From NCBI GenBank assembly GCA_020064725.1, contig JAGTWJ010000002.1, positions 2,294,001 to 2,358,000 of the forward strand: 64,000 bases of DNA, in the 5' to 3' direction. Position 1 is the stretch's first letter. Each line of letters starts with the position of its first letter. This stretch comes from Drechslerella dactyloides. Lineage: Eukaryota; Ascomycota; Orbiliomycetes; Orbiliales; Orbiliaceae. The position numbers were made by a program, and so were the translations under genes. Below are positions 45,990 through 57,063 of the stretch, one piece after another. A model generated the notes under the pieces. That model was not told the origin of the DNA. It made no database searches and was given only the letters and a program-made list of their open reading frames with translations.

Positions 45990-48900
45990 CTAACTATCGC
46001 GACGTCCGGTGAACAGATAGACGAGGTCGCGGATGCTGAGTTTACTGATATTCTTGCGCGCTTGCTCGTCCATCGCCTGGGAAATTATTTCTCGTTTCAG
46101 GTCTTGAAGTTCCATAATTCTGCTCTCAACAGTGTCTTGTATGATCAAGCGGTGGACTTTCACTGGGCGCAGCTGGCCAAAACGATGAGCACGATCGATG
46201 GCCTGCTCTTCGACGAAAGGGTTCCACCAGGGTCTAGTGTCTCAAGTTAGAATCAAAATAACGAAATGGCAGTTGCTAGAGTAAACTTACTCTATAATGA
46301 TCACTTGAGACGCTGCCATCATGTTGAGACCGGAATTTCCAGCTTTGAGCGAGATGAGCATGACGTTCACGTTGCGGCTGGATCCGAATTTGAGAACGGC
46401 ATCGTTGCGTTCCTTGGCGCTCATCGAGCCATCATACCGCTCGAAAGCGATTCCATCTTCACGTTGCAGTGGGATCTGGAGCAGATCCAGGAAAGACGTA
46501 AAAGAGGAAAAGACAATGGTCTTCTCCGTGGGGTCATTCCTACAGTATCACTTTAGCAGCGTGTAAAAATACACAATCGACGATGAGCGAAGGCTTACTT
46601 TCTAATGGTATCCAATATCTCTCGGACTTTCTCGATTTTGGCGCTTGTAGTCCAATTCTTTGCGAGTTCACGGAAGTATTTGCTGCGTGCACGCTTGTTG
46701 TACAGAGACCGTCTTCTGTTGTCGCTCAGCGAATTGCCGCGTTTGGAATCCTCTTCCTTCTTGACCTTCTTGCCCTTGTTCTTCTTGCCCTTGTTCGGCT
46801 TCTTCTTCTTTTGGGTCTTCGTCTTGGCTCGCTTCTTCCCTTTGTCCTTAGCTTTCTTGTTCTCTGCCGTGATCTTTTTCGTACGTTTGATATCCGTTTC
46901 CTCGCCTTTCAGGAATTTGTCATCCGAATCAGATCCAATGCGGTTGTTATCTGTCGTGGTCTTCTCACGTTTGATATCTGCTCCCTCGCCTCTTATAAAT
47001 TTCAGGATGTCTTCATCATCAGAATCGGATTCAGTAAGGTTGTGAAGCTCATCACCATCGGTATCCTCGGCCTTCAGTTTCTCGTCGAAGCGCGAGGACC
47101 CGCTGGCGGCACTATCAGCAAAGGAATCCTCCGTGTCTTCTCCAATTTCGAGTCCAAGATCCGGTTCACGTTTGATCCTTCTATTTAGAGTGATTTCTAT
47201 GGCTGAAGCGTTTTTTTGCGAATTCTCGAGCTCATCATCCGTTTTATCATCGGATCCAGCCTCCGATACCGTCTCATCGTCGTCGACAATGAAGCCTCCG
47301 AGGTCGGAGTCTTCATCGGAGCTTTCATCTTCGGAGCCCGATTCTGAGTCGTCGCTAGAGATATCACCACCAAGTGCGTTGTTAAGTTCCTTGTCGAGGT
47401 CTCCAGCGAGGTCGTTCTCCTCCGGCAAGTGGACAGATCGAAAAACGTGCCAATCGATCATGCGTGACGGGTCGAGGGGTCCACGGCAATGAGGGCAGAG
47501 CAACGCTCGGCCATCTTCTCCGGCTGCCATCGCATTTGCCTGTGCTTGGTTAATCATACCGGTCAAGCATTCTTGACAGATCTCATGTCCACAGGGCAGA
47601 ATTATTTGCAGGGACTGGTCTGGTTCGAAGCAGATAGGACAGCCATTGATGCCCATGACTTTCAATCTTTCGATAACTTCCGGAGTCAGCTCGGCCATCA
47701 GACCTTCTTGGCGTGTCTTTTCTTCGTCGGTAATTTTCACCGATAGATCATTGATCATCCTAGGATGGCAGCACATTTGTCGGAGTCGGAGAAGCAGTAG
47801 GAGTATATAAGTGTAGTGTTTGGACACTGCACCAGTCTCCAAATACTTATTAAATCGGAGGGATATTTTCCCTTCAACCGCCTGGTACAAAACCAACTCG
47901 TCTTCGCTGAAAACCGGATGGATCACTTCGATCGTCTTGGCTGGCAAGACTAACAGAGGCTTCCCATCGATCAATGAGTCTTTTTTGCGTCTCAACATGA
48001 TCGCTTTGATAAGGGCGTGGAGGCGTTGCATCGCTTCCTGCCTGAAACCCCCCTTTAAGCGGAGCATCGAGCTGAAATCGGTGCTCCAATTGCGATACTC
48101 ATGGTACCTCGGAATTCGTAAGAAGCGAACAGCACCAAAGAGGTCGTCGATGCTGTTCTGCATCGGCGTTCCGCTAAGACATATTCGGTATTTGGCGGCC
48201 AACCCTGCACAGGCACGGCTCGTCAATGTTCGGTGGTTCTTTACGTCTGTGTAGAAGGTTAGCAGTGAACGACCTGACGAATATGCTCTGAGACTACATA
48301 CGTTGACTTTCATCGAGGATGACACTATCCATACACGCGTTAGTAAAAATGTCCCTGCAGTGGCAGCTCTGGGTGCTACATACCGATACCACTTGCTCTC
48401 AGATGAAAAAAAGGGGTACTCTGTCGGTGTGAATGTGGTTCTGAGTCTCTCTTGCGCAGCCTGCTTCTTCTTGAACTCGCCAGCGAGGGTGCCGTATGAC
48501 GTCAAGATAACTAGCACAGCAAGGCGTCAGCTGGGGCCCCACGAAGATAATTTAAACACGCAGAACTCATTCTCTCACCGTCATATTGCTTGAGTGCATT
48601 GAAATCTTTGAATTTCTTCGGTTGTTGGCCATGGTAGATATACGTGTTCAAGGCGTAGGGGGCTTTGACCCGTTCCTGAATCTCTCGCTGCCATTGAGCC
48701 ATCAATGACACTGGACAGACGATCAAAGTTGTCTTCTGATTCGGTGTATCACTAGGTCGATGCAGCATCAAAGCGATCGCCTGTATGGTTTTGCCTAAAC
48801 CCATGTCATCGGCGAGGATGCCACCCCGATTGTTGCTCTCCTCCTGCTTGACCAGCCATGTGAGACCGATTTTTTGATGTTCCATTAATGAAACATTCAA

Positions 48901-50512
48901 CTCTGGAGGGGTTTGAAGTCTGTCGTCGGGGCGCTTGTTTTCCGTATCTTCGACTAGGTGTTCCAAGATCTTGGTGACTTGATCTTGTTCCTCGGCTTTG
49001 AGAGCTTGTATTCCATATGCGAGATGGTCCTGAGGTTGATTCTGAGCGTAGGGGAATGCCATTGAGGGTTGGGGAGCAAAATTCGGAGGCCAATAAGGTT
49101 CGTCATCGTCAATAACGATCGGGTCCTCGAAATTTGCTTGCCGGAAGGGTTGTCCTTGAGGCAGACCGTGATAATTCAGCGCTTGGTACATATCTAGATT
49201 GACAAGCTGAATCTCCTCCTGCTTAACTCCGGACCAATCACCGAACCTTCTAGCGGAGTTTCGTGAGTGGATTTTGACCCTCGAACGGTATTGGGTTTGA
49301 TCGCCAGATACGAGACTCAAGTCGTCATCATCGGCTGTGAGGTCGATAACCTCGAAATTGTGCGGGGCTCCAACGGGTGGCTTATCTCTGTTTGCATAGT
49401 ATGGATGTCAGCGTGCCGTCGTTGACTCGAACGATACTCACCCATTTGTTACGCATCGCCTTGCGGGACAGACATGATCTTACCGAGATACTAGCTGACC
49501 TTGCGGCGCCGAGAAGTCAATATTGCTGGGCTCGCCAGTGTCTGCCGCAGCCCACTGGGGTGTTGTGGCCCAGTAATCACTCGAATCTTGATATGGTGTC
49601 AGAGAACCGGGCATAGCATAAGCTGCAGTATGAGTGCTTGGCCGTGCTAGTTGCCTGCGACTCTCAGCTTCCTCGGCCGAATGGTCTACTTGAGAGTATC
49701 CTCGTTTCCGGACGGCGTCTCCACCCGGCACGGGAGAGGCTCTATAGCTGTCAGAGAAGGTTTGCGGTACCAGGTCATCGTAAGTCATGAGTCTTTGATA
49801 ATGTTCCGAGAACAAAGGATCATCCTGCTGCTCCATGGCGAGTCGATCGAGCTCTTCCCGCAGGCTTAAGATTTCGGCGTCGAGAACTTCGAGTCCAGGA
49901 GTATCGTGGGGGTCTGCAAACGGGATACAGTCACGCAAGGCTTTCTTCTGGCTATTAGTGGACGGATGGTCAGCGAAAGCTAGTAGATGGCGGCGCCACG
50001 GTCAGACGGATGACGAAGCGGTAGATGTGAAGACAAAGAGAAGACGAGAGGAGAAGATGATGTGACCAGCAGAGGTGTGGGGTATATATATGAGAGCTGC
50101 GGCGTGTTGGAGAAGGAGGGAGAAGTCATCAGCAGCGGGTTATCCGGTCAGCTAAACGTGCAAGCCAGCTGTTGTTAAACCATTTTCCTTCACCGGCAAC
50201 AGCACATCGATGTGACTCGACTCAAAACAACATGGCCATCTGCACATGAAGCCGAAACCCCATCGCCACCCCGCAGCACCAGATAGCTATCCCGTATATA
50301 CCGAGGTGCGTACCCGTCGTCGCACAAAGGCTCGTAATGCGGAGCGGGATCTCTCACCTGAGCTCTTCCACAACGTCTTTCCACGTTCTTGACTGAGGCG
50401 TGCTAACGGTAGTACCCGATGTCTGTGGGGACCCCCCACTATCGCTGGTTTTACGCGGCGAGGGGTCGTCAGGAAATCGGCCTGGCATGCCGAAGTCTCC
50501 GGATCGATTCAT
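45990..50512 (-). CDS. SNF2-family ATPase with RING finger, Uls1/Rrp/Rad16 type
   Basis: Predicted DNA translocase and SUMO-targeted ubiquitin ligase. Eight exons (50358-50512, 49484-49951, 48579-49387, 48384-48510, 48302-48324, 46599-48246, 46291-46539, 45990-46233) give about 1,240 residues. Two SUMO-interaction-like motifs: FEVIDLTADDDD (219-230) and PIVIDDDE (297-304). Helicase motif I is DDMGLGKT (401-408); motif II ILDESQH falls in a 23-base exon; CLSGTPMQN is motif III. The C3HC4 RING (CPICFEP, CGHEICQEC, CPHC) lies at about 730-782. A roughly 280-residue acidic then Lys-rich insert separates it from the helicase C-terminal lobe (KTIVFSSFTSF; LKAGNSGLNMMAASQ; QAIDRAHRFGQ). The ATG at 50510-50512 is the first in frame; coding or leader exons may lie upstream, where an acceptor at about 50688 has a GCTAACG branch site. 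Confidence 0.88.
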
Positions 50513-51634
50513 TTCGTCGGCACTTCGAGTAAGACGAGGTCTCCTGCCTTCTGTCGTAGCGACATGCAATGTTACACGAGGAGGCTTGAATGGGGCGTGA
50601 AGGATCGTGGGAACGGCCAGCCGCCTCGGGTCCGTCCCGCTGTCGTCGTCGGTCCTCGAACACCAGGCGCCGACTCGGAGCTTCTGATAAAGGCGTTAGC
50701 CAACAGTTGGCCAGCAAATGAAAAGCCGACCAGATTGGCCAAAGGGAATTGGAAATTGAAAGTTTCACGGCGATATACCTACAAGCAGCTATATACTCGC
50801 GCGATGCGGGCTGTTGGAAGTCGCAGGGGTTTTTTATTGGCGGGTGTAGCGATGCAGCTTCGCGGCGAGACCTGCAATATTCAAATGCGGACTGCGCCTG
50901 CCATGGAAAAAAATTTGGCAATGGACGCGAGAATGAATCGACCAACCTATCCTTTGAGAGCAGCAAACGGCCCCCACCTGACACTGATGGCCCACCGCAA
51001 TCGAAACCACCGCAAACTCTGGCGAATCTCCGCAGTGTCCTCCAAGCTGGTCGAAGTCAAACGTGTTGAGAGAGTGGAACCTGCAACAGTGCCGCATCCG
51101 TGCACAGGGACAGGCACATGGGGAAAGGGGGTGGATCGAAGTCGGGACTGCTCTGCAAGGATCCGAGCCAGCCGTCCTTTTCCTGTGATACCGGCTATCC
51201 AAGCTGCATATGCAGATGCCCCTCTCGAGTGCTGACATGGATGGCGTGGTCAGAAGACCTCGCGTTCGTCCTTCGTTTGAGCGACGCGAAATCTGCCGCT
51301 GACTCATCTCGGAACGCTACTCGGAAACATTCGCTAGCGTCGAGAGGGGTCTGAGCTCCATCATCATTACTGTGCATACAGAGCTGCTAAGTTAAGTTAC
51401 GTTACACTGATATTGTACACGTACATTGGCCATGTCGGGGATATGATTGTACCGTCGGCCCGGGATCTTGAATGTGCCGTCAATTGGCATCTGAAAGACT
51501 ATAAATATGACCGCGGAATCCTCATGAAGTTCGATGTCAATTTTCTATCATTACGTACGATATCACGACAACGCATAATATCCAACAAGACAGCCTGACC
51601 AGGGTACTCCGCTTCAAAAAAACATCTTGACATC
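50513..51634. other. Divergent intergenic region, SNF2/RING gene and GFA gene
   Basis: About 1.1 kb between two start codons facing away. On the minus strand the frame stays open from the SNF2/RING ATG up to about 50687 (ending PRRLAVPTILHAPFKPPR and so on), after a good branch site and TTTATCAG acceptor, so it may be transcribed leader or extra coding sequence. No other gene seen. Confidence 0.45.
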
Positions 51635-52306
51635 ATGTCTGCTCCTACCGAAACCACTCCTGAGCTTCTCAAGACCTCTGGCTCCTGCCATTGCGGTGCC
51701 ATAAAATACACCGCCGAGAACATCGACCTCGCAAAAGCTGGCAAATGTAACTGTGCGTCACTCGAACCTTCCCCGCTATCCTGTCCAGGATCCCCGCTGA
51801 ATAACGTTATCCAGGTACCATATGTGTCGCGACGGGAAGGTACTGAATGGAAACCTCCGTCCCAATCTCAGACACCTCGCAGAGTGCTTATGAGTATAAC
51901 CCCCACATGTAGGCTCGGCGTTGCCCTCCCCCTTGGCTCAATCACCATCACCAACACCCCCTCAGGCACCCCCACCGCCCTCCGCCACGGCAACGCCACC
52001 GACGCCACCCTCTTCCCCGCGGAGCTAGCTTATTATTGCCCCACCGCGCACCGCGAATCCCTTCCGCGTGATGCCGAGCGCATCCGTCACTGCTTCTGTC
52101 GCGTCTGCGGTACCAACCTGTTCATCGTCGGTGACATCCCCGGCATGGGCGAGTACGTGAGTGTCAATGTGCCCACATTGGACTTGAAGAGCGTCAACCG
52201 GGACCTCAAGGACTTGAGCGATCCCAAGAAGCTTCGATATTGTAGCGGGCTGGACGATTCTTGGAAGACGCAGGCTGGCGAGCCGTTTCCCCACGGAGCA
52301 TGGTAG
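51635..52306 (+). CDS. GFA/CENP-V-fold protein (glutathione-dependent formaldehyde-activating type)
   Basis: Zinc protein of the GFA (Mss4-like) superfamily; members bind S-hydroxymethyl-glutathione or have unknown roles. Visible features: GSCHCGAIKYTA with Cys18 and Cys20, GKCNC with Cys38 and Cys40, then GVALPLGSITITNTPSG, and the C-terminal HCFCRVCGTNL cluster. The frame is open from 51635 to 52306 (223 codons), but the section after Cys40 is foreign to the family and begins with a good donor (GC-GTCACTCG), so an intron is likely: 51757-51912 gives CNCALGV, or 51757-51894 keeps a third Cys (CNCAITPTC). Both are multiples of three with no stop. Spliced length of about 171-177 fits the family. 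The substrate is unknown. Confidence 0.75.
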   Translation: MSAPTETTPELLKTSGSCHCGAIKYTAENIDLAKAGKCNCASLEPSPLSCPGSPLNNVIQVPYVSRREGTEWKPPSQSQTPRRVLMSITPTCRLGVALPLGSITITNTPSGTPTALRHGNATDATLFPAELAYYCPTAHRESLPRDAERIRHCFCRVCGTNLFIVGDIPGMGEYVSVNVPTLDLKSVNRDLKDLSDPKKLRYCSGLDDSWKTQAGEPFPHGAW

Positions 52307-53253
52307 CTCTGGAGCACCAAAGGAGCTGATGGCCGAGCAACGGCCTCGGTATAGGTAAGGTGGATGTCTGGACGCACATGTACGCAAAACATGCATGCAT
52401 GCACATGTGCATTTCACCTGGGACAAGATGCATGTGCATGAACGAACCCTGTGTATGTCCGTCTTTGGGCACACTTCAGAAGCACATGTACATGTACATT
52501 TCTACGAACTAAGTCTTCTTCACCACTTCTGTACCACGAACGGTGTGCATATTTGGTAATTGTCCCGGCCTCGTCGTTGAGGAAAAAAAGCAAAGACGAA
52601 AAGCCAACAGGAAAAGAAATGAAAGGCTAGCTATCGTACATCTCTCGTCTCATCTCGTCGCGTAGTATACCCTCTTTTTCTCGGCGCAATTTCTCCCGAT
52701 TAATTCAACAAAATATGAACGAAGCTGTAAACCCCCAAAGTTTGCGCGAACAAGGCCCAGCTGAAATGTAAAATGAAGAAAATAAGATAAATCGCGAAGA
52801 AGATAATGAACACAAAAGCCGCTTTTAACAAATCAGTACCTTTCAGGAAAAAAAAATTCAAAAACATAGAAGGGATCGCGGAATCCACGGAATATACAGT
52901 GATGGGTGATTAATTTGCACACGGCCGACGGCAGCGCGAATGATAACAAGAGGCCCAAAATTCGATTACTGGACCCAAATAGCCAAAAGCCGTATTGATA
53001 TACGCGGCTCCAATCTCAACAGCGGCTACAGAAGGTAAGCTCAACAAAAGGGAAGAAGAAAGCAAAAAAAGCACAAGAATTATTAAATATAATAATAGAC
53101 GACTCAAGTATGATCAATGAAACGAAAAAGAAAAGGGAGAAGGTGAAAAGAGAGCGGGTAATAGAGGAGATGGCAAGGGCTGAGAAAGACGGATGAATAG
53201 GCATGTAGGCTCCTGTACTACGTTTCTGATAGTCGTACAGCCGACACCTACCA
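52307..53253. other. Convergent intergenic region
   Basis: Lies between the 3' ends of the GFA gene (+) and the SH3-SAM-PH gene (-). Contains CATGCATGCATGCACATGTGC near 52390-52410 and CACATGTACATGTACAT near 52482-52498. A-rich from 52570 to 53130, probably a 3' untranslated region. No gene seen. Confidence 0.5.
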
Positions 53254-56200
53254 TCACCGCTCGTCATCAGCTGCGTTTGCCGTTTCGTCGTCAATCAGGT
53301 GCCGTTCCGCCAGGGCAGACTCAATCGAATCGTTAAAACTGCCTTGAGAGCCCATGATCGGAAGCCCGAACAACGACGGCTTCGGTTCCGCTATATTCTC
53401 TCCGAAGCCAGGCGGACGCGCGCGCATCGCGCGCGCCTTGGCCAAGCTGATCGTATTTGCTGAGAATGTGCTGATGACAGGCGCTGTCTCGTCCCTATCG
53501 ATCGTTGCCTTCATGAACGCCGCCATCCATTGCCTGCCGATATACTTAGAATCGGTGGCAAAGTAGTGTAGCTTTGGTGGTGTGAATGTGACGCCCTTGG
53601 CAGCGCCGGGCGCAGGAGGTACCAGCTTGAAGGTAAACCATCCACCTTTCTGAGGGGGGGTTGGCGGCATAGTTGGACTCGACTGGCTGTGGCCTGGATT
53701 CGCTGAAGATGCCTGGGAAGCTGGGGTCGAGGTTGTTATCGCAGCGACAGAGGCGTGAAGGGCGACAATTCGGTCTTCGGCGGCGGGGAGAACTCGGTGA
53801 GATGTGATGTCGATCAAGCCTCGTTCCTTCGTATCCTCCATGGAGTAAAAGTAGCTCAGACGTCGTCCCTTCAGGACGAAAAACCGCGACTTCCAAGTAG
53901 CAACGACAGCACTGCTGCCGCGCTTCTTCATCCAGCCGCTGAAATCAGCTTCGTCGGCCGCCTGGGTTGGCGTAACTTCCTTTAGACCCTCCTGGTACGC
54001 GCTTGTCATCTGCTTCTTCGATTTCTGTCTAATACCTGAAGCGGATGCAACGGACCGGAGCTTCTTATCTTTGACATGGCCATTCCTTTGCTTCGACTCG
54101 TCAGACCGTCTTTCCGGCACATCGATCGTGATCTTCAGCGAGTTGGAGTGCTCGCTGTCGTTGGGGGACAGCAAGGTCGAACTCGTATCCTGCGACATTG
54201 GGGACATGGCCATCGCTTTCTCCGCTCCGTCCGAAGCCGATCGTGGGTAGTTGGCCTTCGTCTGGATGTTCGGCGGGACATGCCTCTCCTCGTCGGGAGG
54301 AGGGAGTTCGACGGCGAGCGTTTTGCCTCCGGGCATGACAGATGCCGCAAGGGCCTCGCGAGCCTTGTTGTCCATGGAGAGGACGTGAGCATCGCTTGTG
54401 CTTCGCTTCCGGCTCTTGACACTGCTGTTATAGTACACGACGGACGCCGGGGAGCCAGACGAGTATCCTGAAGCAAGGTTTGCATGAGCCAGTGGTCTTT
54501 GTGCTTGGGCGGGGAGGTGGGGCTCCTCCACCAACTGCTGCACAGCCCCGTAGGACCCCCCAAGCACGGGGAACGTCTGCTTCGACACCGCGCCAGGGGA
54601 CGGCGACGGTGATGGAGAGTGGTTACCTGAACGATGCCTATGTTCTTCGGAGAAACTCGACTTTTTGCCATGACCCGGGCTGTTCGTCTGGCTGGGGCTG
54701 CTGTGGTGGCTGTATACGCTGTGATGGCTTTGGTGGCCGTGGCTGCCCGCGCTGCTGACGCGCTTGTGCAGCACGTTGCGATCTCGCTTGCCTCCATCTT
54801 CACCTGAGATGTTATTCCTATCGTTGGCATACATTATAAGACTCGATGATTGCGATACGAAGCCACTATCACCTGTGAATCTGCGGCTGCTCGAGGCAGC
54901 GCTCTCATTGGCTCTGTGGCCCTTCAACGTCCAGTTTCGATCGAATGATGGATCCCTCCCGTGGTTCTTCAGCGGCTGCTGGCCACCGCTGCTTGACGCG
55001 CGTTCCATAGATGCCGTCGATAGGGACCGTCTGTCGCTGTTGTTGAAGCCGACTAAACGAGCTACTGTTAGCAGATCGATCCCGCGATGGTGATGTGGGA
55101 TGGCGCGTGTTCGTTAACTCACTGGGTCCGAGATCCAACTTGGGCGGCGGGAAAGGGTTTCCGGGCGGGTGACTTTCTGCGAGGTAGTCAGCATCTCGTC
55201 GTCGTCTTTGAGTCTTGGAAGATGTAAGATGTAAGATTGTCTGGTGACAAAAGTACAACTCACCTCGAATCATACCCATGTGGTCGAAGAAGAGTTCTGG
55301 CTGCGTTTGAGACAGCGCGAAGGAGCCGCCTCGGACTGGCGGACGGTTGTGCAAGCTGGGTAGACGTGGGAGAACGCCGGATGGTGTGCTGCTGCTTCTG
55401 TTGCGCGCCGTCTTCTCTCGCGGGCTCTCCGCTGCTGCAGCTCCCTTGGTGTTCTTCACCATCGTCTGCAGCTTCTCGATCTCCTTCCATACCTCAAACC
55501 TCTTCCCGAAGCTACCGATCTCCAGTTCTTTCAGGTGAGCCATCTCCAGCTGCAGCAGAATCGATCCGCTAATCTCCTGCTCCTCGAATTTGTCGCAGAT
55601 GTTCAACGGCAGCTGCTGCTCTTGGAAGTACGCAGAAACCTGCGCGGGCGTCCACATGCGCACCTCGTCCCACGAGTAAAGCGACTCCACCACAGCATCA
55701 TCATTATCCTCCGACGAAGACTGGCCCGAGATAACCTGCGAATACTGCAGCGGGTGCTCGGGTGGCTTCACTATCGAATCCGCAGAGTGTGTCGTGTATG
55801 TCGTCTCATACCTGCCGCCCATCGGAAGCTTTGCATTGGGGAGCGAGTGCGAGCTGTCGTTCTCCAGCGCGCTGTTCGAGTAATCCGACGCGGAATCCTC
55901 ATCAAACCCTTGCTCGGCGAGCCGGTGTGTCTCCGGCGTCTCCATGATCGGCGGGGGCTGCTGCTTGTTCTTCTGCCGAGGTGCAGTTCGGATCTCGGAC
56001 AGGGCTTCTTCGATATCGCTCAACGTATCTACGACAACCGGACTCCGATGCAGCTGCTTGAAGTCATCCGACACCCGGCGTTTGTCGCTGCTATTGTCGA
56101 CAGAGAGTGGCGGCGTTTCCGCCGTAATCTCTTTCGAAACAGGGCCAAAATTCGACTCCTCCAATAACAGTTCCGGCGTCACCGACAGCCTCTTCGGAAT

Positions 56201-57063
56201 CTCTTGTTTCGGTTCTGGCGCGTTGGGGTACGCTGGTGGTGCTGCGCCATCGCCATCGGGCGGAATTTGGTTGTCTATTGTCACCGTTAGCACGCGCACC
56301 TCCACGTACACTCATAATTTCGACGATATCGTGGATAGGGGTTACGTACCTATGGCAGACGCTTGCGCCGCGTCGGAGGGCCATTGTGCCGTGTACACTG
56401 CACTCGGACGTTTGCCATTAGCACCGAACAGTATGTTTTGGCGGATCTTCACCCGGAGCGCCTCAAAATCGATCGCAGCTCCATATACCGCCGCCATGTT
56501 GTTTCCAACCCCCAAAAAACGTGCTGCCGTCGTGGAGGGAATTATACGACAGATAGTCGAATGGCTTCGTCGGTTTTGAGCAGAATAGGTGTTCGAAGAA
56601 GTACACACCTTGTGGGAAAAGACCGATTTTCCCGCTTTCTGGATCACGCCCCTGTTTTGCTCACAATAGAACATGCCATCTGTCAGCAATCAATATTCCT
56701 CTCAGCACGTTCTGCGAGCGTTTTCTGCGACCCCTCTGAAGCCGTCGTTCAGCATGGTGAGTTGTTTGCGGTGGCGTCGCAAGCTAACGAGAATGACCGC
56801 AACGGGAGACCTGCGTGGCGGGGGAATGGCCCCGGCCTTGTTTCGGGATATCGTCGTCGAGACTTGACGGTCGACAGTATGAGGTGAAGGAAGCAAGTGC
56901 GAGAGAAGGCACATACCAGAAACCACCCGTCGTTGTACTCCTCATCTCGCTCCAGCAGTTCTATCTTCGCATTCTTCTTCAGCGACAGCTCGTCCGGCGA
57001 CCGCGCGTCAAAGTCGTGCAGGACCCGGAGATAGTCGATGAGTGAGGGAGGCTGTTCGGCCAT
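53254..57063 (-). CDS. BOI1: SH3-SAM-PH polarity scaffold, Boi1/Boi2-Pob1 type
   Basis: Membrane-associated scaffold for Cdc42, formin and exocyst-driven polarised growth in yeasts. Six exons (56917-57063, 56609-56651, 56350-56397, 55264-56274, 55123-55176, 53254-55052) give 1,033 residues. The SH3 domain (residues 1 to about 68) is split over three exons: VLHDFDARSPDELSLKKNAK, EYNDGWFLGRDPESG, KIGLFPQVYTA. SAM domain at about 280-350 (YSWDEVRMWTPAQVSAYFQ; LQLEMAHLKELEIGSFGKRF). A Ser/Pro/His-rich linker follows. PH domain at about 803-951 (FSGWMKKRG; TWKSRFFVLKGRRLSYFYS; IGRQWMAAFMKATID) with a Thr/Ser/Pro-rich insert. This SH3-SAM-PH order is characteristic of Boi1/2 and Pob1. All joins keep phase; intron 4 and 5 acceptors have branch-like boxes. 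There is no sign of damage. Confidence 0.93.
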
